33,557 bases of DNA, from assembly GCA_963545565.1 (NCBI GenBank), contig CAUUJV010000016.1, forward strand, positions 1-33,557, read 5' to 3'. The DNA comes from CAUUJV01 sp963545565 (lineage in GTDB: Bacteria; Actinomycetota; Actinomycetes; Actinomycetales; Bifidobacteriaceae). Positions 9,829-17,646 of this stretch are shown here, one piece after another. Numbering within the stretch: the first letter of the stretch is position 1; every line of letters starts with the position of its first letter. The position numbers and the translations under genes were made by a program. Below the pieces are notes generated by a model. It saw only the letters and a list, made by a program, of their open reading frames with translations. It ran no database searches and was not told the origin of the DNA.

Positions 9829-10602
9829 CTATTCAGTTTTTCTGTTATCAAGACCGATTATGCATTTTGTTATTGAAGCAATTACAAATATCGCCAAGAA
9901 AAGCAGCAATATTCCAATATTGTGTGACACTTCGTGTAATCCAGCAGAATCTAAACTGATTTTGTGTACTGATTCCATTGCCCAATAAACTGGTGAAAGT
10001 TTTGCAATGTGTTGTGCCCAGTCGGGGAAATCATGTACTGAGCCAAGCGCTCCGCCAATACCAGACATCAGCATTCCCACGAGATTTGCAATTGATAGAG
10101 CTGTTTTTTCAGACACAATCCATAGCGAAAGAGTCACGCTGAATGCAGTTAATACAGCAGAGAAAGAAAGAATAGTCATAATGAGTGCCGCCCAGCTGCC
10201 ATTTGGCTGGAAATCGTATAACACGCTTCCTAACGAAATAACGGCTAAAAGCTGCAGGACTTGTACAACATAAACTACAAGAGCTTTACTGAGAACAATA
10301 TTGGCTTGTGAAGCAGCGGTTGATCTCAGCCTCGCCCACATGCCCCACAGATACTCATCATAAAACGCTTGTACAATCACTTGCGTTGCGAGAAAAGAGA
10401 ACAGGATTGCCATGCCGGGCACTGCCTGCTCGGCGCCCGTTGCATTCGGATATCCTTGTGAAATCAGCATAGTTTTATATGCGGGAGTAAGAAATGGCAT
10501 AAGAATGAGGGGAGATGCGGTCATCAAAACAATGATCAGAGGATTGCGTAGCTGGAGCAAAAAATTGAGTTTAATAAGAGCGAAGAAGCTTCTCATTTTC
10601 AT
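9829..10602 (-). CDS. ABC-2 type transporter permease
   Basis: Membrane subunit of an ABC exporter (drug/antibiotic export type). 257 aa. An N-terminal amphipathic start (MKMRSFFALIKLNFLLQLRN) is followed by about six hydrophobic segments at roughly residues 23-42, 65-82, 108-128, 137-161, 167-188 and 227-250, and a late SPVYWAMES motif typical of ABC-2 permeases. It begins 18 nt after the ATPase gene on the minus strand, forming one transporter. An in-frame ATG two codons later is an alternative start. The exported substrate cannot be read from the sequence. Confidence 0.9.
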   Translation of the reverse strand: MKMRSFFALIKLNFLLQLRNPLIIVLMTASPLILMPFLTPAYKTMLISQGYPNATGAEQAVPGMAILFSFLATQVIVQAFYDEYLWGMWARLRSTAASQANIVLSKALVVYVVQVLQLLAVISLGSVLYDFQPNGSWAALIMTILSFSAVLTAFSVTLSLWIVSEKTALSIANLVGMLMSGIGGALGSVHDFPDWAQHIAKLSPVYWAMESVHKISLDSAGLHEVSHNIGILLLFLAIFVIASITKCIIGLDNRKTE

Positions 10603-10620
10603 GGTGACTTTCTTTTGTTT

Positions 10621-11577
10621 CTATTTTTCTTTATTGACTATGTTGAGATATGCGTTTTCGAGTGAAGGACGGACTATTTCAATGTTGGAAATCAGAGCGT
10701 CAGCCATTTCAGGAGTGGAGAGCAACTGCGCGATTGCGGCCCCCTGATCTGTTACTGGGTGGTCAAGCTCGAGGTAGTCATCATGGGATTTCCAACCTGT
10801 TAAGGTATATTGACGCGGGTTTGCGCAGAAAACGCGAATCGTAGGTTCAGAGTATCGGGAAATAACGTTATGCAATGAGTCATTGACCGTAATTTTTCCA
10901 GCATTAAGAACGGCAATATCTGCGCCAAGCTGTTCGAATTCAGTCAAATAATGTGAAGTATAAATAATTGTTGTGCCCTTGCTGGCAAGGATTTTAACTG
11001 TTTTTAAGATTTGATTTCTTGCCTCAACATCTGCGCCTACCGTGGGCTCGTCAAGAAAAGCAATTTTAGGATTATGCATCAACGCCATCGCGGTGTGAAG
11101 TCTGCGTTTTTGTCCGCCGGAAAGATTCACCGCACTTTGCTGCGTTTTGTCTCTTAAGCCAAGCAATTCCATTATGTGTTGAGATTGTTTATGGGCTGTT
11201 CTGGAAGATAATCCTTGGATTTCGCCGATACTTCTTAAATTTTGTTCAACTGTAAGATGCGGGTATACGCTGATATCTTGCGGGGCGTAGCCAATATATT
11301 TTCCTACAGGATGTTTTGTGGGGTTAATTCCCCAGATTTTGAGCTCGCCTGATGTGGCGCGTAAGAGGCCGCACATGATGTTGATCAGAGTTGATTTGCC
11401 GGCGCCATTTCTTCCTAAAATGCCGAGAATTTTTCCGGGCTTTACTTCGAGATTAATTCCCTGCAGAACCGGGATATCTCCATATGATTTCGTCAGATTA
11501 TTGATCACGATTGCAGATTGGGGATGTTGGCGGGAATACTTGCGGTTTGTATCGAGGTCTGTATCGAGCGCATGCAT
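10621..11577 (-). CDS. ABC exporter ATP-binding protein
   Basis: ATPase driving the ABC-2 permease encoded next. 318 aa. Walker A GRNGAGKS (55-62), Q-loop APQDIS near residue 100, signature LSGGQKRR (152-159), Walker B IAFLDEPTVGAD (172-183) and the H-loop YTSHYLTEFE. The C-terminal third, after about residue 230, matches the variable domain of drug-exporter ATPases (DrrA/CcmA type). First gene of the minus-strand unit ATPase, permease, TetR, folate cyclo-ligase. Transcription would start in 11578-11797, the gap it shares with the divergent epimerase gene. Confidence 0.92.
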   Translation of the reverse strand: MHALDTDLDTNRKYSRQHPQSAIVINNLTKSYGDIPVLQGINLEVKPGKILGILGRNGAGKSTLINIMCGLLRATSGELKIWGINPTKHPVGKYIGYAPQDISVYPHLTVEQNLRSIGEIQGLSSRTAHKQSQHIMELLGLRDKTQQSAVNLSGGQKRRLHTAMALMHNPKIAFLDEPTVGADVEARNQILKTVKILASKGTTIIYTSHYLTEFEQLGADIAVLNAGKITVNDSLHNVISRYSEPTIRVFCANPRQYTLTGWKSHDDYLELDHPVTDQGAAIAQLLSTPEMADALISNIEIVRPSLENAYLNIVNKEK

Positions 11578-11593
11578 AATAACCTTCCTAAAC

Positions 11594-11641
11594 TGTTAAC
11601 GGTGTAAACTTAGAACACGAACGATGTTAACACTGTTAACA
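11594..11641. promoter_or_regulatory. TGTTAACA operator cluster in the divergent gap
   Basis: TGTTAACA-C-TGTTAACA (11625-11641) is a perfect 17-nt palindrome built from two copies of an 8-nt self-complementary unit. A third, near-identical unit, TGTTAACG, lies at 11594-11601. The gap separates the minus-strand exporter/TetR unit from the plus-strand epimerase gene. The symmetry and length suit a TetR dimer site; binding by the TetR protein at 9030-9779 is inferred. Confidence 0.6.
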
Positions 11642-11797
11642 GGTAAATGCAAAATCGTTGAAGAGCAACAATCGTCGGTTGGAGAAAATCGGTGAAGCGG
11701 TCTTCTATGGAATTCACTGATTTACTTCGTGTGTAAATTGGCATAAAGTGAGAGAGGATCATCTTTACTATGATTTACGAAGTCGAAAGAGACCATA

Positions 11798-12835
11798 ATG
11801 AAAATTTTGGTTATTGGTGGAACGGGAACAATCAGCACAGCAATTTCGAAGAAGCTACTTGATGATGGCCATGATTTGTTTGTGCTGAATCGTTCGGGGC
11901 TGTCGTCGGTTTTGGGAGATGCTCCCACGTATATCAAGGCTGATATTAATGCAGAAACAGCTGTGACTGAGCGGATACTCAATGATGCTGTTCCGGGAGT
12001 TGTTTTTGATGCGGTCTGTGAATTTATTGGTTTTGAAAAGTGGCAGGTAGAGCGTGATTTTCAGCTTTTCCGTCATCGCACGCGTCAGTATGTGTATATC
12101 AGTTCTGCGTCCGCATACGAAAAGCCTGTGCGTAATCCCATCATCACGGAGGAAACTGCGCTTGCGAACCCATATTGGCAGTATTCGCGCAATAAAATTG
12201 AATGTGAAAACTACCTTATGGAGCGTAATCGGGAAGATGCTTTCCCTGTGACGATTGTGCGCCCAAGCCACACATACTGTGAACGCAGTGTGCCGCTTGG
12301 AATTCATGGTGCACAGGGTAGTTACCAGAATTTGCTTCGCATGCAGCAGGGTAAACCGGTGATCATTCACGGTGACGGAACATCGCTATGGACTATGACG
12401 GACAGTCGCGATTTCGCTGTTGCCTACACTGGGCTTCTTGGAAATTCTCGCGCGATTGGCGAGGCTTTTCACATTACAAGTGATGAATCGGTGACGTGGA
12501 ATCAGATTTATCAATGGACTGCTCAAGCTCTGGGCGTTGAGCTTGATGCTTATCACATCAGTACTGATTTTCTTATAGATGCAGGCAAATCTGCTGGTTA
12601 TGACTTTGAGGGAGGATTACTCGGTGATAAAGCAAATTCTCTTATCTTCGACAACTCCAAAGTCAAAAAGATCGTGCCTGAATTCACAGCGGCGATCAGG
12701 CTCAAAGATGGTTTAAAACGAACAGTTGACTATGTGCTTTCACATGAAGAGTGTCATAAACCAGATCCAGATTTTGATCAGTGGTGTGATCGCGTTATTG
12801 AAGCACAAGAGCGTGCAAAGAAAACGATGAGATAA
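11798..12835 (+). CDS. NAD(P)-dependent epimerase/dehydratase (extended SDR)
   Basis: Cytosolic Rossmann-fold enzyme of the extended short-chain dehydrogenase family, 345 aa. Nucleotide-binding motif GGTGTIS at residues 7-13, IKADINAE after beta-3, active-site Ser pair in YISSASAYEK (100-109), and the catalytic Y-x3-K as Y129-SRN-K133. The downstream VTIVRPSHTY and HGDGTSLWTMTDSRDFA segments match sugar-nucleotide epimerase-like proteins (CSP41-type). The true substrate is unknown. ATG 11798 is preceded by GAAAGAGACC. Divergent from the exporter unit, so it may share its operator region. A terminator follows at 12883-12928. Confidence 0.87.
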   Translation: MKILVIGGTGTISTAISKKLLDDGHDLFVLNRSGLSSVLGDAPTYIKADINAETAVTERILNDAVPGVVFDAVCEFIGFEKWQVERDFQLFRHRTRQYVYISSASAYEKPVRNPIITEETALANPYWQYSRNKIECENYLMERNREDAFPVTIVRPSHTYCERSVPLGIHGAQGSYQNLLRMQQGKPVIIHGDGTSLWTMTDSRDFAVAYTGLLGNSRAIGEAFHITSDESVTWNQIYQWTAQALGVELDAYHISTDFLIDAGKSAGYDFEGGLLGDKANSLIFDNSKVKKIVPEFTAAIRLKDGLKRTVDYVLSHEECHKPDPDFDQWCDRVIEAQERAKKTMR

Positions 12836-12882
12836 GAAAACTATGAGATAAAAGAGCGAAAAGAGATAAATGATAAAATGAG

Positions 12883-12928
12883 GGCTTCTGCCCGGATGAA
12901 AATATCCGTTGAGCAGAAGCCATTTTTT
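12883..12928 (+). terminator. Intrinsic terminator between the epimerase gene and ilvD
   Basis: GGCTTCTGC (12883-12891) pairs perfectly with GCAGAAGCC (12913-12921), with an inner CGGAT/ATCCG stem, followed by ATTTTTTGTTTT. It is strong on the plus strand for the epimerase gene. On the minus strand the hairpin is followed by CTCATTTTATCATTT, so it may also stop the convergent ilvD transcript. Confidence 0.88.
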
Positions 12929-12980
12929 GTTTTACCTTTGCGGGTATAGCGCAGTTAACTTCCAGCTTAGCTTCTAGCTT

Positions 12981-14840
12981 TTAATCTGCTTGGTGAGCAA
13001 GTTTATTGATAAGCTCTGGGTCACGAGTTGCACCCTTGTCTGCAGAGCGAGCGAAAGCTGCGTATGCCTTGAGCGCAAGGGAAACCTGACGATCGCGGTG
13101 AGGGCGATATCCGTAGCCATTTTCAATCTTTTTGCGGCGTTCTTCGAGAACTTCTTGAGGAACATCTACATTGATTGTGCGGTTTGGAATATCAATGACG
13201 ATTGGATCTCCGCTTTCGATCAAAGCGATTGGGCCGCCTGCTGCTGCTTCAGGCGCAACATGACCGATAGAGAGACCTGAGGAACCGCCGGAATAACGGC
13301 CATCAGTGATTAAAGCGACTTCCTTGCCAATGCCCTTGCCCTTCACAAAGGAGGTTGGGTAAAGCATTTCCTGCATACCAGGGCCGCCCTTAGGACCTTC
13401 ATAACGAATAATCAAAGCATCACCAGGCTTGAGCTGGTCGCCTAGAATAACTTCAACAGCCTGCTCCTGAGATTCAACAACGAAAGCTTTGCCGCGGAAA
13501 TTCCAGATGGACTTATCCACGCCCGCAGTCTTTACGACGCAGCCGTCAGGAGCGAGGTTACCGCGCAATACTGCGAGGCCACCCTCTTCAACAGCTGGGT
13601 GATCAAGATCATGAACTGCACCATTGATGAAATCGCGGTCAAGAGACTCGAAGCGGTCGTTCTGGCTCAAACCTTCCGCAGTGCGCTTTCCGGAAGGGGC
13701 AGCAGTGTAGAGGTCAAGAGCTTCTTCACATACGGTGTCACGGCGAATATCCCAATCATTGAGCTTTGCTTCAAGACTTGGGTAATCAACGGAGTGAACA
13801 TCACGATGCAGCTTACCGCCGCGATCAAGCTCACCAAGAATACGTGAAATACCGCCAGCACGGTGAACATCGGTAATCTCCCAATCTCCAGAAGGTGAAG
13901 CCTTGCAAATGCAGGGAACAGTATGGGAAATGCGCTCAATATCTTCCAAATTGAAGTCTACGTCAGCGCTCTGAGCTGCCGCCAGAATATGCAAAACGGT
14001 GTTAGTAGAACCGCCCATTGCAACATCCATAGTCATAGCATTTTCAAAGGCATGCTTGGCGACGATAGAGCGTGGGAGAACGGATTCATCATCTTCGTGG
14101 TAATAACGGTTTGCAAGCTCAACAATCTTCTTCCCAGCTTTTTCGAAGAGAGCGGTACGAGCCACGTGGTCAGCGAGCACAGTACCATTCCCAGGAAGAG
14201 CCAAACCGAGAGCTTCCATAAGGCAGTTCATAGAGTTTGCAGTGAACATACCAGCGCAGGAACCGCAAGTTGGGCAGGCAGTGCGTTCGTATGCAAGCAA
14301 ATCTTCATCGGAAACGTTGTCATCTGCGGAAGCATACATGACGTCGATAAGATCAGTGCTCTTGGTGGTGCCATCGGAAAGGGTGGTAGTACCAGATTCC
14401 ATTGGGCCGCCAGAAACGAAGATTGTCGGAATGTTTAAGCGTAAAGCAGCCATCAACATACCAGGGCTAATCTTGTCGCAGTTAGAAATGCAAATAAGCG
14501 CGTCAGCACAGTGAGCATTTACAGAGTATTCAACGGCATCTGCAATGATGTCACGGCTTGGAAGGGAATAAAGCATGCCGGTGTGTCCCATAGCAATGCC
14601 ATCGTCCACTGCAATTGTGTTGAATTCGCGAGGAATTCCGCCAGCCTCTTTAACTGCCTGAGAGACCAAGCGTCCAACCTTGTTCAAGTGAACGTGTCCA
14701 GGAACAAACTCTGAGAAGGAGTTTGCAATGGCGATAATTGGTTTGCCGAAATCTGACTCGTCAACGCCTGCAGCTCGATAAAGAGCACGGGCACCAGCGA
14801 ACATACGGCCATTCATAACTGTTGCTGATCTCATTTTCAT
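12981..14840 (-). CDS. ilvD: Dihydroxy-acid dehydratase
   Basis: Iron-sulfur enzyme of valine, isoleucine and (via 2-ketoisovalerate) leucine/pantothenate synthesis; it dehydrates 2,3-dihydroxy-3-methyl acids to 2-keto acids. 619 aa, close to the E. coli length. Cluster and substrate motifs: ISNCDKISPGM (Cys121), ACPTCGSCAGMFTANSMNCL (from residue 188, Cys189/192/195), AMGGSTNTVLH, and GRYSGGSSG near the C-terminus. The N-terminal ANSFSEFVPGHVHL resembles the E. coli form (no PCN motif), which favours the oxygen-labile [4Fe-4S] type; that assignment is inference. No clear Shine-Dalgarno precedes the ATG at 14840. It lies alone on the minus strand, away from other ilv genes. Confidence 0.96.
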   Translation of the reverse strand: MKMRSATVMNGRMFAGARALYRAAGVDESDFGKPIIAIANSFSEFVPGHVHLNKVGRLVSQAVKEAGGIPREFNTIAVDDGIAMGHTGMLYSLPSRDIIADAVEYSVNAHCADALICISNCDKISPGMLMAALRLNIPTIFVSGGPMESGTTTLSDGTTKSTDLIDVMYASADDNVSDEDLLAYERTACPTCGSCAGMFTANSMNCLMEALGLALPGNGTVLADHVARTALFEKAGKKIVELANRYYHEDDESVLPRSIVAKHAFENAMTMDVAMGGSTNTVLHILAAAQSADVDFNLEDIERISHTVPCICKASPSGDWEITDVHRAGGISRILGELDRGGKLHRDVHSVDYPSLEAKLNDWDIRRDTVCEEALDLYTAAPSGKRTAEGLSQNDRFESLDRDFINGAVHDLDHPAVEEGGLAVLRGNLAPDGCVVKTAGVDKSIWNFRGKAFVVESQEQAVEVILGDQLKPGDALIIRYEGPKGGPGMQEMLYPTSFVKGKGIGKEVALITDGRYSGGSSGLSIGHVAPEAAAGGPIALIESGDPIVIDIPNRTINVDVPQEVLEERRKKIENGYGYRPHRDRQVSLALKAYAAFARSADKGATRDPELINKLAHQAD

Positions 14841-14911
14841 AATGCCAAGTCTAGCCTTAAAACGCCGGGAGCATGACCGCGTGCAATGTAATATGAGACA
14901 CTTTTGAGCGT

Positions 14912-14929
14912 TGTGAGAACTAGCTCACA
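14912..14929. promoter_or_regulatory. TGTGAG-N6-CTCACA inverted repeat between ilvD and the aldo/keto reductase
   Basis: Perfect 6-nt arms TGTGAG (14912-14917) and CTCACA (14924-14929). The arms resemble sites of LacI-family or CRP-type regulators, but the spacing differs from the CRP consensus (N8 rather than N6 between TGTGA and TCACA). It sits in a divergent promoter gap and could control either gene. The regulator is unknown. Confidence 0.45.
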
Positions 14930-14938
14930 TAAGGGTAT

Positions 14939-14969
14939 TTGCAGAGTTACCCTGTGGGTAATCTAGTAT
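14939..14969 (+). promoter_or_regulatory. Candidate promoter with embedded palindrome for the aldo/keto reductase
   Basis: TTGCAG (14939-14944) and TAGTAT (14964-14969) could act as -35 and -10 boxes with 19-nt spacing. The spacer holds TTACCC-TGT-GGGTAA (14947-14961), a perfect palindrome with 6-nt arms, and a further GGGTA lies at 14933-14937. This layout would suit a repressor that blocks polymerase. Inferred from sequence only. Confidence 0.4.
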
Positions 14970-15009
14970 GAACATCTATGAACGTCAAGGTAAGAAGTAG
15001 GGGTGAAAT

Positions 15010-15912
15010 ATGAGCGAGCTAACTCCAAAAACTTCAGGAGCTTCACAAGTTCCAATGATTACTTTGAACAATGGTGTGAAAATGCCTCAAGTAGGGTTTG
15101 GTGTTTACCAAATTTCAAACCACGTGCAGTGCAAAGAAGCTGTTCTTGCTGCCCTCGAAGCAGGGTATCGCCATATTGATACAGCTCAGTTCTATCAGAA
15201 TGAGACTGCAGTAGGTGAAGCGATTGAGCAGAGTGGGATTGATCGCAGCGAGATTTTCATTACTACAAAGATCTGGCCATCCAATTTTGGTTATGACAAA
15301 ACCTCAGATGCTCTTGAACAATCCTGCAATAAGTTGAATACACGTTACATTGATCTTGTGCTGCTGCATCAGCCCGTAGGTAACTATTTATGGGCGTACA
15401 AGGCTTTGGAAGAAGCGCAGCAGCGTGGAATAGTGCGTGCTATAGGCGTTTCTAATTTCGAGCGGGAACGTCTTGTTGATTTAGCGCAGCGAGCTGACGT
15501 AGTTCCACAAATTAATCAGATTGAAAATCACGTGTTTTACCAGCGCACAGATTTGATTGATGTAATGAAATCAATGAATATTCAGTATGAAGCGTGGGCT
15601 CCTTTTGCGCAGGGACGTTCGGGGATTTTCACTCATCCTGAACTGACGCAGATGGGAGCTGTGCGCGGAAAAACAGCAGGGCAAGTAGCACTGCGATTCC
15701 TTGTGCAGACCGGTGCGGTGATTATTCCCAAATCAGTGTATCCTGAACGTATGCGTGAAAATATTGACATTTGGGATTTTGAACTGACAGATGGTGAGAT
15801 GGAACGTATTCGCGCGTTGGATACTGGGCGCACGCAATTTAGTTCATCTCGTTTATTTGAGCGCATTTCTAATGCAGGGTTATTTACTGCAAAAGTACGC
15901 GACTGCAGATAA
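15010..15912 (+). CDS. Aldo/keto reductase
   Basis: Cytosolic NADPH-dependent (beta/alpha)8-barrel oxidoreductase, 300 aa. The full catalytic tetrad is present: Asp57 and Tyr62 in HIDTAQFYQNE, Lys87 in TTKIW and His120 in LVLLHQP. Also seen: AIGVSNFERERL, PQINQIENH, and the coenzyme-binding IPKSVYPERMRENIDIWDF. It belongs to the 2,5-diketo-gluconate reductase-like (AKR5) branch; the physiological substrate is not known. The last twenty or so residues are unlike the usual C-terminal loop. Strong ribosome binding site GGGGTGA (15000-15006) before ATG 15010. Divergent from ilvD with a gap rich in palindromes. Confidence 0.92.
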   Translation: MSELTPKTSGASQVPMITLNNGVKMPQVGFGVYQISNHVQCKEAVLAALEAGYRHIDTAQFYQNETAVGEAIEQSGIDRSEIFITTKIWPSNFGYDKTSDALEQSCNKLNTRYIDLVLLHQPVGNYLWAYKALEEAQQRGIVRAIGVSNFERERLVDLAQRADVVPQINQIENHVFYQRTDLIDVMKSMNIQYEAWAPFAQGRSGIFTHPELTQMGAVRGKTAGQVALRFLVQTGAVIIPKSVYPERMRENIDIWDFELTDGEMERIRALDTGRTQFSSSRLFERISNAGLFTAKVRDCR

Positions 15913-15958
15913 AGCATCTAAAAAATCAAGGTAATACAGTAGAATAAAACTTTTGTAC

Positions 15959-15988
15959 GGTTTGTTTGATGAACATGTTAAACAAATC
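15959..15988 (+). promoter_or_regulatory. Inverted repeat in the rpoZ leader
   Basis: TTTGTTT (15961-15967) and AAACAAA (15980-15986) are perfect complements 12 nt apart, extendable outward by a G-T and a G-C pair. They lie just downstream of a possible -10 box TAGAAT (15940-15945) and 28 nt before the rpoZ start, so this could be an mRNA leader hairpin or an operator. Confidence 0.35.
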
Positions 15989-16015
15989 CCAAGAATTTGT
16001 ATGAATTGGAGAAAA

Positions 16016-16303
16016 ATGGCACTGGGAACAAATCCTGAACCACAGGGATTAGCTGATCCTCCTATCGATGAGCTTATGGAACACGCAGACAGCAAGTATG
16101 CTCTTGCGATGTTTGCAGCTCGCCGTGCACGTCAGATCAACTCCTATTTCACTCAGCTCAACGAAGGTCTTCTTCAAAACGTTGGTCCTCTCGTTGAGTA
16201 TCAGAATCAAGAGAAGCCTTTGTCGATTGCATTCCGTGAGATTAATGAAGGCTTACTTGAGGAAACTTTGGGTGAGGACGATCTTACTGAAGGCGCAATG
16301 TAA
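16016..16303 (+). CDS. rpoZ: DNA-directed RNA polymerase omega subunit
   Basis: Small subunit that helps fold and hold the beta' subunit of RNA polymerase. 95 aa from ATG 16016, chosen because GGAG lies just upstream and because the actinobacterial omega starts near PPIDELMEHADSKYALAMFA. That conserved block is followed by ARRARQINSYFTQLNEGL and a C-terminal KPLSIAFREINEGLL. Upstream in-frame codons to 15953 are not omega-like. In many actinobacteria rpoZ sits next to gmk; here it heads the rpoZ-metK-priA-HAD-fmt-rsmB run instead. A terminator follows at 16335-16365. Confidence 0.94.
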   Translation: MALGTNPEPQGLADPPIDELMEHADSKYALAMFAARRARQINSYFTQLNEGLLQNVGPLVEYQNQEKPLSIAFREINEGLLEETLGEDDLTEGAM

Positions 16304-16334
16304 CATTTCTGGCGTTTGGCGCTGAAAAAGCTTA

Positions 16335-16371
16335 AAATCCCGTATTCATAATGAGTGCGGGATTTATTTTT
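16335..16371 (+). terminator. Intrinsic terminator between rpoZ and metK
   Basis: AAATCCCG (16335-16342) pairs with CGGGATTT (16358-16365), loop of 15 nt, followed by ATTTTTC. It ends rpoZ transcription at least in part. metK begins 57 nt later and would need its own promoter or read-through. Confidence 0.8.
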
Positions 16372-16427
16372 CTCACATTCCAGTATTTTGCAGAAATATT
16401 GACTACAGGAGTATGGAGTATTGACCT

Positions 16428-17627
16428 ATGAGCGAACCACGATTAATCACTTCTGAATCTGTAACAGAGGGACATCCAGATAAGGTATGCGACCAAATTT
16501 CTGATGCCATTCTTGATGAGATTTTGCGTCAAGATTCAAGCGCGCATGTTGCTGTAGAGACTTGCGCAACAACCGGGCAATTTATTGTGTTTGGTGAAGT
16601 TACCGCCGAAGCGTACGTAAATATTCCTGAAACTGTGCGCGGTGTGTTGCGACGTATAGGCTACACGAGTTCACACATTGGCTTAGATGCAGACTCTGTA
16701 GGCATTCTTGTTGGTTTGGGTGAGCAGAGCGCTGAGATTAATCAGGGTGTATCACGTGCTGCTCAGACGCAAGAAGAACGCTATGAGACTCAAGGCGCCG
16801 GTGATCAGGGCTTAATGTTTGGCTATGCGTCTGATGAAACCGCCGTCCTTATGCCTCTACCTATTGCGCTCGCACATGCCTTGGCATTCCGCTTAACTCA
16901 AGTTCGTAAAGAGGGAATCGTTGCGAATCTTCGTCCGGATGGTAAAACTCAGGTGACTGTTGCGTATGATGATGACGGACTCCCAGTAGCGATTGATACC
17001 GTGCTCATCTCCACACAGCATGCTCCCGAAGCTACCCAGGAATGGCTTCGAGTTCAGCTTAAAAAGCATGTTATTGACCCTGTTTTGGATGAAATCTGTG
17101 GTGCTGGAGTTGCTCATAGTGACTACAAGCTCTTAGTCAACCCAACTGGGTCATTTACCTTGGGAGGCCCTGCGGCAGACGCAGGTTTGACTGGGCGAAA
17201 GATAATTGTTGATACATATGGCGGCATCGGGCATCATGGCGGAGGCGCATTCTCTGGTAAAGATCCGAGCAAGGTAGATCGTTCTGCGGCATATGCTGCT
17301 CGCTGGGTTGCAAAGAATATTGTGGCAGCTGGCTTAGCCCACAAGGCGGAGATTCAAGTGGCTTATGCTATTGGTGTAGCAGACCCTGTTTCTATCAACG
17401 TTGACACAATGAGTACGAGCAACATAAGTCATGATGTGTTAGAGAAAGCGGTGCGTGAGGTCTTTGATTTGCGCCCTGCTGCCATTATTGATCAGCTTGA
17501 TTTGTTGCGCCCGATTTACCTTGAGACCGCGTCGTATGGTCATTTTGGGCGTACAGGAGAAAACTTCACATGGGAGCAAACTAATAAGGTAGATGAGCTT
17601 CTAGCTGCGGTGGAGCGACTGCGCTAA
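16428..17627 (+). CDS. metK: S-adenosylmethionine synthase
   Basis: Cytosolic enzyme making S-adenosylmethionine from methionine and ATP, the methyl donor for methylases such as RsmB below. 399 aa, normal length. Signatures: ATP-binding GHPDK (15-19), GAGDQG (123-128), the P-loop-like GGGAFSGKD (271-279), and TSNISHDVLEKAVREVFDLRP near the C-terminus. Start ATG 16428, preceded at some distance by AGGAG (16406-16410) and GGAG (16413-16416). Downstream priA begins about 19 nt after the stop. Confidence 0.97.
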   Translation: MSEPRLITSESVTEGHPDKVCDQISDAILDEILRQDSSAHVAVETCATTGQFIVFGEVTAEAYVNIPETVRGVLRRIGYTSSHIGLDADSVGILVGLGEQSAEINQGVSRAAQTQEERYETQGAGDQGLMFGYASDETAVLMPLPIALAHALAFRLTQVRKEGIVANLRPDGKTQVTVAYDDDGLPVAIDTVLISTQHAPEATQEWLRVQLKKHVIDPVLDEICGAGVAHSDYKLLVNPTGSFTLGGPAADAGLTGRKIIVDTYGGIGHHGGGAFSGKDPSKVDRSAAYAARWVAKNIVAAGLAHKAEIQVAYAIGVADPVSINVDTMSTSNISHDVLEKAVREVFDLRPAAIIDQLDLLRPIYLETASYGHFGRTGENFTWEQTNKVDELLAAVERLR

Positions 17628-17646
17628 ATGCATTACTGTTGTGATT

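Noticed and set aside
11855..12370. 171-aa minus-strand ORF
   Set aside because: Antisense to the epimerase gene, which has the full SDR motifs.
13923..14438. 171-aa plus-strand ORF
   Set aside because: Antisense to ilvD, whose cluster cysteines are all in frame.
16304..16427. SAM riboswitch before metK
   Set aside because: The gap holds only a simple terminator hairpin and about 55 nt; no pseudoknot or conserved SAM aptamer core was seen.
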